45,539 nucleotides of DNA from contig CAYWRI010000011.1 in the NCBI GenBank assembly GCA_964461035.1, positions 1 through 45,539 on the forward strand, given 5' to 3'. Position numbers and translations under genes: made by a program. Shown in pieces: positions 1 to 7,947 of this stretch (within the stretch, counting starts at the first letter, position 1; each line of letters opens with the position of its first letter). The notes under the pieces are model-generated. The model ran no database searches and was not told where the DNA came from. It was given only the letters and a program-made list of their open reading frames with translations. The stretch comes from CAYZNE01 sp964461035. Lineage in GTDB: Archaea; Nanobdellota; Nanobdellia; Woesearchaeales; CAYZNE01.

Positions 1-3000
1 CAATATCATCTTCATACCCATCATTATCTAGGTCACCAACAACAATATCATAAATATAACTTACAGGTGTTGAACTGCTCCAAATCAAGTCACCTGTTTT
101 ATCGTAAGCATAAACATCACCGCCTTCACCAACAATAATCTCATCCTTCTTCCCATCTTCGTCAGCATCAAACAATGCTACTGATTCTGGATATGAAGAA
201 ACATAACTCTTAAACAACTCCCTAAAATTATCCGGCCTCACCGCCCGCCCCTCATCCACATCACTATAATTAGCCCAAAACATCATCTCAACTCCGACAA
301 CTCCAGCTATACTAGAACTGTTTAGTTGTGTTAACTGAGTCACATTAAACCCTTGAGAGTAATCATTGTTAGTTTCATAACTTTCATCAATATTGTTATC
401 AGGGTCAACTGTTACTTTAATTGTATGGTTACTACCACAATCATCTGGCAAAGGATTATAATTACATGTCGAAATATTAGTCACGCTATCTGCTAACGAA
501 TTGATTAGATATGATTCAAATATAGTGCTGTCAAAGTAACATGAAACATTAACATTGGAAGCAACAGTATTCCCATCATTTCTCACAGTAATATTAATTG
601 TTAAACTTCCGCTTGAATTAATATTCTGTATTCCACTTACACTTGTCAGGTTCAAGTCAGGAGTTGGAGTTATTGTTATATTAGAAGATAACACGCGGGT
701 TTCATATCCTCCTTTAAAACAAGAAATATTCCAATCATAATCTACACTATCAGAAAAACTCCTATTATAATCCCATAACTCTACACTCTCATTCCAACTC
801 ATATCATTCCACGTTTGAGTGTCATTAAACCAAATCTGACATGAAACATCCTGAGCCACATAAAGATAATCATCTTCAGAAACAAAGATAACATCATTTA
901 TTCCATCTCCGTTTATATCACCAATGTCTGTTGCAGGACTTGAACCAAAACTATTTCGACTTGATTGATAACCAATATCACCTCCCGTTGTATAGCTCCA
1001 TAATAAATCACCAGTTCTATTTAATACCCATAAAATATTATCATCCCCACCAGCAATAATATCAACTTCATCATTATTGTTAACATCTCCAATAGATATA
1101 GAATTAATATAAGTTGTTGGTGTTGAGAAATTCCAAAGCGAAAAGCTTGTATCTTCTGTTATATTATCAAATCCCCATACCCCGTCTGAGCTTCCAATAA
1201 CAAGTTCATCAACAAAGCCATCATTATCTAAATCTGCTTTATCAAGTTCACCAATATAATAACCTGCACTAATCAATTGATTAATTTCCTCACCTAATTC
1301 ATTATAAACATAAATAGTACCACCAGACTTACCCATAGCAGTATCATCTTCGTAACCATCCTTATCAAAATCACCTGTTATAATAGAGGAAGCACGATTA
1401 TATTTCATAAATACTGTATCACCTGTTTCATTAAAAACATATGACCTATCTTCTGCACAAATAGCAACATCGTCTTTAATTTTGTCTCCATCTAAATCAA
1501 GTAGGGCAATTTCGAAAGCTTCATAATAATTCGCATTTTCTTCAAGTGAATTATTCCACAAACGATGCCAAGTAATCCCATCACTTGTGTTATAAGCAAA
1601 AATAACATACTCTTGGTAACCACAAACAGACTCTAAACACTTTACGCCAAATACAATATCATCTTTTAGACCGTCAGAATCTAAATCACCTATTTCAATA
1701 GTCTGAAGATCAGAGCCTAAATCGGTAGTATTCCAAATCAAATTTCCTGAACCATTATAAACCCAAATATATCCATTATTATCAGCAACAACAATGTCAT
1801 CTTCATAGCCATCATTATCGAGGTCTCCAACAGCAATTTCATAAATATAACCTACAGGTGTTGAACTGCTCCAAATCAAGTCACCTGTTTCATCGTAAGC
1901 ATAAACATCTCCTGATTCACCAACAATAATCTCATCTTTTTTACCATCTTGGTCAGCATCAAACAAAGCTACTGATCTTAAATCATAATTGACTGGCTTC
2001 ACCTTCCACAACAATCTTCCAATTTCTTTATCATCGCTTTCTCTTGTGTAATTAGCATAGAATTTTGTTTGTTCATTTATCCATACATTTGTATCATTGC
2101 TCATTCCATTACTTTCTGTGTCATTTTCTTGGTCAAAAATATCCAAATTAGTATTATGGGAAATAAAGAAAGTTTCACTTAGGCTTAAATTATTATAATT
2201 GCCATTGTTATCAATGCAACTTATATTATAACTATATTTACCCGATGTATTAAATGTCCTATTATACTCATAAGATAATGTGTTATCATTAAAGGTCATA
2301 CTAAATGTTGTCCAATCAGAAGGAAACTTAAAACTAATATTACATTCAATACCTGAGCCATTAATAGAATTGTCAGATGAATCAGTATAATTTGTATAGA
2401 AATAAACATTATCCGAAGGATATTTTATTGTATCATCTGTTTCATCCCAAATATTTAGATTAGTATTACTTCCGTTAGTTGAAGCTAAATTTTTAGCATA
2501 AGCAATTTGTCCTGAAAAATTAAATTCTTGTGTATGTACTCCTGTTGTTAAAACTTTTACTGTGTGATAACCTGTTAAATTGCAAGAATAATTTTCAACA
2601 AAAACAGAATTATTTATCCATGAATAATTTAAGGTTTGGTTTCCACATTTTAATTGTAAGAATTTTAAGTCATTATCTTCACTAACATTACTCCAGGTTG
2701 TTCCATTAATGGTTTTTATTGTTAGGTTTCCAACTCCTGTTGTATTAAACTTTACTATCCAGTTACCACCTACAATAGGATAGCTCTGAACATTTAAAAC
2801 AGTAATTTCTATTTCATAAGTTTGGTTAGAAAGATGTGGAACTATCCATTCAATATAATCGACTAAGTCATTATCATTAGTGTCATAAGCATCAAACTCA
2901 GCTTTAACTCTTGAACCATTTACTAAATGGTAAAGAGCAACTGAATCTAAAGGAACATCATCAATAAAACTGTAAGCTAAAATATTTTCATAATGAATAT

Positions 3001-4717
3001 CAGAACTAATAAATACTTGCTTGTTATATTCATTTAATTCTTTTTCTTCTGCACTTGGTCCTGGAAGTTCATATTCGACTTCTACTTCTTGAACTTCTTC
3101 TGTAATTATAAGTTCTGTTGCATTATCCTCAATTATTTCATTTAAAACAACATTGCCTGTTAATAAATTAGTTTTAATCTTTTTCTCTAATATATCACCT
3201 ACAATAGAAATATTATCCGAAATATCTGTAGAAATATTATTCACAACTTTCTTAACACTAATATTGCTTGCTTTTTCAGGCAATTTAAATTTAAAATTGT
3301 TTTGAGGAGAACCAAGTTTAATTTTCTTTAATAATCTAACAGGACTATTAATAACAACCTGAGAAATAACTTCATCACTAGTCATGTTTGTTTGATTTAA
3401 AGAGTCAACAACATTAATTACAAACTCATTCGATTGCACTAATGATTCTGAATCAGAAGCATAAAAAGAGTAATCAAATATTCCTGTTTTATTAAAACTA
3501 ATGTTAATAATGCTTTGGTTTAGAAAAACATTAAAGTCTTGCACTTCTTTAAAATCAAAAAATAATTTATCATTGTCAACAAAATACTCACTAAGATTAA
3601 AAGATAAAGATTCACCAATCAAAACAGAAACATCATCAAATTGTTTTATTTGCTTGGGAGGAGCATTTTCTTTTTTTGTTGTGTAAACAAATTTTTCAAT
3701 AAACAATTCTGCATTCTCAATTTTTATAATTATTGCAGATGCATTAACATCATTAAGAACACATGTGTCTTTACAAACAGTATCAAGTAATAATTCACTA
3801 AAAATTGATTCATTAACAGAAATATTAATAATTTGATTTTCAATAGTTACATTATCAGAAACATTAATGTCACTAGTATTTATAGAAACATTATCAGTTA
3901 TATTAATCGTAAAATTAACCTCAGAAATGTTTAATGAAATATTCCCAATAATATTACTTGTGTCATCTGTAATATTAAGAAAGACATTAGAACTAATATT
4001 TGTTGCATTATCCGAAGTATTAATATTAGTAATATTTAATATGTCAAAAGTAGTAGCATTTGCTTTAATGAAAGTATTATTAATATTTTGAGTTATTTCT
4101 TTTGTTACATTATCACTTTCATTTAAACTTGCATTACCTAATTCTTCTATAACCCTACCTGTTAACAAATTCTTTTGTGGTTCATTTTTCTTAAGAAGAG
4201 AATTAATACTTTTTTCATTTGCAATAGTAAAGTTGCCTTTATCAGTAACTAATATAATTTCAAATGAAAAGTCCTCATAATAATTAAGAGAACCTGCTAA
4301 TTGCAATGAATCAAGTTTAGAAATATTAATTTGAATAATAGAAGACTCGTTAAATGTTTTCTCAATTGGTAAAACTAATGTTTGTTTTTCTTGATAAGTA
4401 AACAAACCCGTAATATTGGCTTGTTGAAAAATTGCTAAAAATAATATTAAGCTAATAATTGCAAAAGCTATTATTACTATAGGTTTATTAATTTTTTTTT
4501 GGTGTTTTAGTTTGTTTTTTATTGCGAAAATCTTTTGATTCAAATCTTTAAGATTTTGTTCTTCTAAGTAAGAATCAGTTTTTAATGCAGTAAATGGATT
4601 GTGTTCTTGTGTACTTATTTCAGAATTATTTAATTCTTTTTTCAAACTATTCAAAGAACTAACTAATAGATCTCTTTTATTTCCTAATCTTTTTAGTTCT
4701 TTAGTTTGTTCTTTCAT
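1..4717 (-). CDS. Giant membrane-anchored surface protein with FG-GAP/VCBS repeats and CARDB-like domain (partial, C-terminus outside window)
   Basis: The frame is open from an ATG at 4717 to the left edge, giving 1,572 codons with no stop. Residues 1-75 are a charged, probably coiled cytoplasmic region. Residues 79-97 are a single membrane segment, so the rest should lie outside the cell. Residues about 195-302 are packed with N-x-S/T sequons. Residues about 911-1290 contain repeated DxDxDGxxD loops such as DLDNDGYEDD and DADQDGKKDE, typical of calcium-binding FG-GAP/VCBS (integrin-like) blades. A CARDB-like stretch (about 1355-1456, with LTINITVRNDGN) follows, and then a second FG-GAP set begins and leaves the window. 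The second set begins as a near copy of the first, 597 residues on. A likely role is adhesion or cell-surface structure; that role is inference. A TATA-like CTTTTATAG lies at 4742-4750, 28 bases upstream. The gene is complete at its 5' end. Confidence 0.88.
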   Translation of the reverse strand, partial: MKEQTKELKRLGNKRDLLVSSLNSLKKELNNSEISTQEHNPFTALKTDSYLEEQNLKDLNQKIFAIKNKLKHQKKINKPIVIIAFAIISLILFLAIFQQANITGLFTYQEKQTLVLPIEKTFNESSIIQINISKLDSLQLAGSLNYYEDFSFEIILVTDKGNFTIANEKSINSLLKKNEPQKNLLTGRVIEELGNASLNESDNVTKEITQNINNTFIKANATTFDILNITNINTSDNATNISSNVFLNITDDTSNIIGNISLNISEVNFTINITDNVSINTSDINVSDNVTIENQIINISVNESIFSELLLDTVCKDTCVLNDVNASAIIIKIENAELFIEKFVYTTKKENAPPKQIKQFDDVSVLIGESLSFNLSEYFVDNDKLFFDFKEVQDFNVFLNQSIINISFNKTGIFDYSFYASDSESLVQSNEFVINVVDSLNQTNMTSDEVISQVVINSPVRLLKKIKLGSPQNNFKFKLPEKASNISVKKVVNNISTDISDNISIVGDILEKKIKTNLLTGNVVLNEIIEDNATELIITEEVQEVEVEYELPGPSAEEKELNEYNKQVFISSDIHYENILAYSFIDDVPLDSVALYHLVNGSRVKAEFDAYDTNDNDLVDYIEWIVPHLSNQTYEIEITVLNVQSYPIVGGNWIVKFNTTGVGNLTIKTINGTTWSNVSEDNDLKFLQLKCGNQTLNYSWINNSVFVENYSCNLTGYHTVKVLTTGVHTQEFNFSGQIAYAKNLASTNGSNTNLNIWDETDDTIKYPSDNVYFYTNYTDSSDNSINGSGIECNISFKFPSDWTTFSMTFNDNTLSYEYNRTFNTSGKYSYNISCIDNNGNYNNLSLSETFFISHNTNLDIFDQENDTESNGMSNDTNVWINEQTKFYANYTRESDDKEIGRLLWKVKPVNYDLRSVALFDADQDGKKDEIIVGESGDVYAYDETGDLIWSSSTPVGYIYEIAVGDLDNDGYEDDIVVADNNGYIWVYNGSGNLIWNTTDLGSDLQTIEIGDLDSDGLKDDIVFGVKCLESVCGYQEYVIFAYNTSDGITWHRLWNNSLEENANYYEAFEIALLDLDGDKIKDDVAICAEDRSYVFNETGDTVFMKYNRASSIITGDFDKDGYEDDTAMGKSGGTIYVYNELGEEINQLISAGYYIGELDKADLDNDGFVDELVIGSSDGVWGFDNITEDTSFSLWNFSTPTTYINSISIGDVNNNDEVDIIAGGDDNILWVLNRTGDLLWSYTTGGDIGYQSSRNSFGSSPATDIGDINGDGINDVIFVSEDDYLYVAQDVSCQIWFNDTQTWNDMSWNESVELWDYNRSFSDSVDYDWNISCFKGGYETRVLSSNITITPTPDLNLTSVSGIQNINSSGSLTINITVRNDGNTVASNVNVSCYFDSTIFESYLINSLADSVTNISTCNYNPLPDDCGSNHTIKVTVDPDNNIDESYETNNDYSQGFNVTQLTQLNSSSIAGVVGVEMMFWANYSDVDEGRAVRPDNFRELFKSYVSSYPESVALFDADEDGKKDEIIVGEGGDVYAYDKTGDLIWSSSTPVSYIYDIVVGDLDNDGYEDDI
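7..186. repeat. Intragenic duplication, copy 1 (partner 1798-1977)
   Basis: Aligned by eye at a constant offset of 1,791 bases (597 codons, in frame), this stretch differs from 1798-1977 at about 16 of 180 positions, roughly 91% identity. It encodes the start of an FG-GAP repeat set (SVALFDADEDGKKDEIIVGE against SVALFDADQDGKKDEIIVGE). Confidence 0.85.
1798..1977. repeat. Intragenic duplication, copy 2 (partner 7-186)
   Basis: Partner of the copy at 7-186. Both copies open a block of DxDxDG calcium-loop repeats inside the giant surface-protein gene. The near identity suggests recent module duplication or gene conversion and is a possible site of recombination or assembly error. Confidence 0.85.
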
Positions 4718-4841
4718 CTTTGATTCTTTATTTTATATCTTCTATAAAAGGTACTTTATATACTTTTTTGTTTTAAAATTTAAATAATGTGCTATTTAAT
4801 CACAATTAAATAAAGTTTCAATCAAAAAAATACAAGTACAA

Positions 4842-5579
4842 CTACCCCAACTCAACCAACAATTCATACTTCTCTCGAAATTCAGCTAATTCTATTTCTC
4901 CATCTGCAAACTTTAATTTCAGTAATTGCAGAGGATCTGAAATATTCATGTTCTTTTTAGATTTTTTCTCAGTTTTACCAAAAGCAATATTTATCTTATT
5001 CCGAAGATCAGCATTGCTAATATACGCATAAATTTGAGTTGTGTGAATATCTACATGACCGAGACTTCTTTGAACATAATACAAATCAACACCTTTTTCC
5101 AAAAGCAAAGTAGCATAAGTATGCCTTAAAGTATGAAAACTATAGGCATATCTTTGTTGACCTGTAACTGTTTTAAAAGATTTAATTCTTAAATTAGATT
5201 TAATTAAATATTTTCTAAACTCTTGACTTAAAAAAGCCGTTCTAAACTGAGAATAATTATACCCAGTAATAAAATACTCAGAATCAGTCTGCAACCTGAA
5301 CCATCGCTCAATAACTGGCTTAACTTTAGAAGGCAACATTACTATTCTATCTTTATTTCCTTTTCCTTGCCTAACAAATACTTTTTCTGATTCTACATCA
5401 ACATCTTGCTTTTTTAAGTTACAAACTTCACTAATTCTTAAGCCACAATATAAAGCAATAAAACAGCCCATAAAAACATTAGAATCATCAATCGTAGAAA
5501 ATAAATCAACTAATTGCTTCTTATTAAAAATATTGGGCAACTTTCTATTTTTAGTTGGTCTTGCATAATTATGTCCCAT
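4842..5579 (-). CDS. Tyrosine recombinase (Xer/phage-integrase family), catalytic domain only
   Basis: This 245-residue protein shows the full tyrosine-recombinase active site: Arg48 in CGLRISEV, Lys73 in RQGKGNKDR, His149-x-x-Arg152 in FHTLRHTYA, His175 in LGH and the nucleophile Tyr184 in TTQIYAY. Such enzymes cut and rejoin DNA through a 3'-phosphotyrosine link, as in XerA chromosome-dimer resolution or integration of mobile DNA. The usual N-terminal SAM-like core-binding domain (about 90 residues) is absent: the protein starts only about 45 residues before the first catalytic Arg. It begins two bases after the stop of the small gene upstream, so the two are probably cotranscribed and translationally coupled. 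That partner may supply DNA binding. Whether this is the housekeeping Xer or the remnant of an integrated element cannot be told; no attachment repeats were recognised nearby. Confidence 0.9.
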   Translation of the reverse strand: MGHNYARPTKNRKLPNIFNKKQLVDLFSTIDDSNVFMGCFIALYCGLRISEVCNLKKQDVDVESEKVFVRQGKGNKDRIVMLPSKVKPVIERWFRLQTDSEYFITGYNYSQFRTAFLSQEFRKYLIKSNLRIKSFKTVTGQQRYAYSFHTLRHTYATLLLEKGVDLYYVQRSLGHVDIHTTQIYAYISNADLRNKINIAFGKTEKKSKKNMNISDPLQLLKLKFADGEIELAEFREKYELLVELG

Positions 5580-5581
5580 TT

Positions 5582-6022
5582 TTAAAGCCTCGAAATCATA
5601 TTTAAGCCCAAAGTTCTGACACTTTGAGTTAATTCTTTAACACCTTCATTTCTTCTCTCAAAAGCCAAAGAAACAGCTTTCTTTTGGGTAATTTCTTTCT
5701 GTTTCAATTTAAATTTTAAATCATCTGGCATTTTTTCAAGAAGTAACCAGCGGTAAACAGTAAAAGGATTATACCCTTCATAAATCAACAAATTATACAA
5801 ATCTCTCTCAACACCAAGAAGAATAAGCTTCTTTTTATTATAATGATAATGAGCTAATTTCCCCATTAACTTCAACAGATGACGACCATCAACAAGAGGA
5901 AGACGACTCTCAACCAAAATCCTCACCGACGATAACTTCACAATAAAACTTTTCTGCACATTCTCACTTTTCACGATTAACACCTCATGTATTAACCCAA
6001 AACCCCTGAATCTAGCCCACAC
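5582..6022 (-). CDS. Small basic protein with ParB-like HTH signature, coupled to recombinase
   Basis: A 146-residue basic protein. The start is a GTG at 6022, supported by a TATA box 30 bases upstream (leaderless). Residues about 75-125 contain YNPFTVYRWLLLEKMPDDLK followed by KLKQKEITQKKAVSLAFERR. This resembles the helix-turn-helix of ParB/Noc-type proteins, where a P-E/D-x-L step is followed by a G/E-K-I-T-x-x-x-A helix. I therefore infer DNA binding, but no ParB nuclease box is present. It is the first gene of a two-gene unit, its stop lying two bases before the recombinase ATG. It could be the detached DNA-binding half of the recombinase or an accessory factor. I do not recognise a named family. 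Confidence 0.65.
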   Translation of the reverse strand: MWARFRGFGLIHEVLIVKSENVQKSFIVKLSSVRILVESRLPLVDGRHLLKLMGKLAHYHYNKKKLILLGVERDLYNLLIYEGYNPFTVYRWLLLEKMPDDLKFKLKQKEITQKKAVSLAFERRNEGVKELTQSVRTLGLNMISRL

Positions 6023-6047
6023 AAAGCCCAGCTCACGCGATGCAGAA

Positions 6048-6057
6048 ACTATAAATG
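6048..6057 (-). promoter_or_regulatory. TATA box of recombinase operon
   Basis: The minus strand reads CATTTATAGT, centred 30 bases before the GTG at 6022, supporting that start and a leaderless mRNA. Confidence 0.6.
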
Positions 6058-6117
6058 TTTCGCTTATTTAACTACTATAAAGTAAATAATTTTTAAACAG
6101 TTGAAATCTTAAATAAT

Positions 6118-6127
6118 ATTATAAATA
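6118..6127 (+). promoter_or_regulatory. TATA box of lipoprotein gene
   Basis: ATTATAAATA is centred 26 bases before the ATG at 6148. Confidence 0.6.
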
Positions 6128-6147
6128 AAAAGGAATTATATCAATTT

Positions 6148-6738
6148 ATGAAAGAAAAACATTACTTAGCAATATTACTCACTATTTTAGTAGTTCTGAG
6201 TCTTAATGGATGTGGAAGACCTGCTAATCCATATGCAATTACAGGTAGCAACTCAAGTAATACAAAAAATTCTGAAGATAACATAATTATTATTACAAAT
6301 ATATCGATTCAAAATCAAACAAATGATGTAATTAATGAATCTAATAATTCGTCAGATATTAATTTAACATCTTATAATATAACAATAGATACTAATAATT
6401 GTGAAGAACTAACAAAAAGACTTGATTCCAGTACAAATCATGGTTTAATTCAAGGATTTGAAGGAATTATTGGAGGAACTATTATAAAAATATCAGAACC
6501 TTATTATTATATACCTCAAGATGAAGAACAAGGAAAAACAACATACACTTTAACATTTAACGGAATCAATGAACAAGGGAAATTATATCTAAGAATTTAT
6601 GGAAATGATTTAAAGTATAAATTAGGACAATTTTACAAATTTGATTTAGCAAATAAAAATAAACATTCCATGCAACTTAGTGGTGCATTTATTGACATAG
6701 AAATGAATGCTTTAACTCGGTTAGAAGAATGTGAGTAA
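6148..6738 (+). CDS. Predicted lipoprotein, Asn-rich
   Basis: A 196-residue secreted protein. Residues 1-22 form a signal peptide with a lipobox-like LNGC, so Cys22 is probably lipidated and the protein held on the outer face of the membrane. Residues 33-75 are rich in Asn and Ser with N-x-S/T sequons, a likely glycosylated linker. They include the short motif AITGS, similar to the xTG motifs after the anchor of the giant surface protein. The C-terminal part, from about residue 85, is a compact region with alternating strands (GIIGGTIIKISEPYYYIP; YTLTFNGI; LYLRIYG), possibly an OB-like or small beta domain. I do not recognise a family. It is a single gene with its own TATA box, convergent with the SpoIIM-like gene. 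Confidence 0.75.
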   Translation: MKEKHYLAILLTILVVLSLNGCGRPANPYAITGSNSSNTKNSEDNIIIITNISIQNQTNDVINESNNSSDINLTSYNITIDTNNCEELTKRLDSSTNHGLIQGFEGIIGGTIIKISEPYYYIPQDEEQGKTTYTLTFNGINEQGKLYLRIYGNDLKYKLGQFYKFDLANKNKHSMQLSGAFIDIEMNALTRLEECE

Positions 6739-6786
6739 AAATCACCTGTTTAAACTTTTTTAAAAATTCTTAATATTCAGAATAAA

Positions 6787-7746
6787 TTATGCGAGATAAC
6801 TCTGAGCAATTAATCTAGCATATAAAGTTACATTATTAAGAACAAAAGTTTCAACAAGTCCACCTATTATTACAACAACTATTGCAAGAATTAATATAAA
6901 TAAAACAGATTTCCAATAAGAACCTTTAAATCTCTCAGAATCTAATTCATTTTCTTCTAACTCCACATCATTTGACATTAATCCCCCCGATATTGCTCCA
7001 AGAACATAGCTTAGCATTTCAAGAAATGCGTGAGGAAGAACTATTAGCAATACTAAACAAAGTAAGAGAAAAGGATTTATGTGAGAAACAATACTGGCAT
7101 TTCTTGCAATAACACCAAATATGGTGCCCCAAAGACTTGCATTCCAAGTCAAAAGAAATATTGCGCCGTCTCCTGTTAAAAAAGCAAGTGCTAAACATGC
7201 AAATAAAACCAATAAATTATTTGTTAGTAATTCTAAAAATAAACCTTTTGAAAATTTCAAAGATGAAACTGTGTTTGTAGATGAGTCTAAACTCAGGGAA
7301 TCTTTAAGAGCACTATTATCATATTTATTATTTGAAACATCGCTTGCCAATCCTCTACCATCATCTGTTAATCTTAATTCTAATTGGTCTCTAAATAATC
7401 CATTAACACTCATACTAGGTAATATGATTGCGGCAACAGAATAAACAAGAAAAACACCCAATAAAAGCAATAAATAAACACTCAATATATCATTATGGTT
7501 TTTCCAAAGTAATTTAACACTAAATTTTTTTATATGTTTATCTTGTTGTTCTTCAATAGAAAATAATTTTCTCATTGCTGGAAGAATAAGTATTGAAGTA
7601 AATGCTACAGCAACAAGTGATGGATCCGCAGGAAAAAGAAGCCATGCAAAAAGTATTCCCATAATCGAATACATTACTCCTAAGACAAATGCATACAACC
7701 TCTTTTTTTCAATAAGTTTAGGATTTATAAGATATTCTATAACCAT
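6787..7746 (-). CDS. SpoIIM (DUF95) family integral membrane protein
   Basis: A 319-residue multi-pass protein. Membrane segments lie at about residues 18-38, 44-60, 92-112, 170-190, 222-248 and 285-305. The signature of the SpoIIM family is clear in the second half: NLLVLFACLALAFLTGDGAI, then LWGTIFG, then the PHAFLEMLSYVLGAISGG block. In Bacillus SpoIIM is part of the septal DMP peptidoglycan-hydrolase complex. Archaeal homologues are common in DPANN genomes but their function is unknown. A region of about 55 residues between TM4-like and the core (about 120-168) is hydrophilic and may be an external loop. The minus strand carries TATTTATAAAC at 7770-7780, 29 bases upstream, supporting the ATG at 7746. 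It is monocistronic. Confidence 0.82.
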   Translation of the reverse strand: MVIEYLINPKLIEKKRLYAFVLGVMYSIMGILFAWLLFPADPSLVAVAFTSILILPAMRKLFSIEEQQDKHIKKFSVKLLWKNHNDILSVYLLLLLGVFLVYSVAAIILPSMSVNGLFRDQLELRLTDDGRGLASDVSNNKYDNSALKDSLSLDSSTNTVSSLKFSKGLFLELLTNNLLVLFACLALAFLTGDGAIFLLTWNASLWGTIFGVIARNASIVSHINPFLLLCLVLLIVLPHAFLEMLSYVLGAISGGLMSNDVELEENELDSERFKGSYWKSVLFILILAIVVVIIGGLVETFVLNNVTLYARLIAQSYLA

Positions 7747-7769
7747 TATGCTAAGTTTTAACTTATTTA

Positions 7770-7780
7770 GTTTATAAATA
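7770..7780 (-). promoter_or_regulatory. TATA box of SpoIIM-family gene
   Basis: The minus strand reads TATTTATAAAC, centred about 29 bases before the ATG at 7746. Confidence 0.55.
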
Positions 7781-7916
7781 TTTTTGATTATTACTTAGAA
7801 ACATAATTTATATAACTATACTTCACAGATAATTGACTAATTGGGTATAAATTGATATTTTGTGAAGTTTGATAGACTTCTGAAATGCTATTAGTAATAG
7901 ATTAGATATTAAAAAA

Positions 7917-7925
7917 ATTTATATA
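7917..7925 (+). promoter_or_regulatory. TATA box of PEP-synthase-like/disordered protein gene
   Basis: ATTTATATA is centred 27 bases before the ATG at 7948. It favours that ATG over the in-frame GTG at 7942. Confidence 0.6.
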
Positions 7926-7947
7926 GTGTGATATCATATTAGTGCTT

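Noticed and set aside
4842..6022. An integrated element around the recombinase
   Set aside because: No tRNA gene, no flanking direct repeats, no transposase and no change in base composition were seen, so the element is not claimed.
7121..7444. Plus-strand frame of 107 codons
   Set aside because: It lies antisense within the SpoIIM-family gene, which has clear family motifs and a promoter. The plus-strand frame has no start signals.
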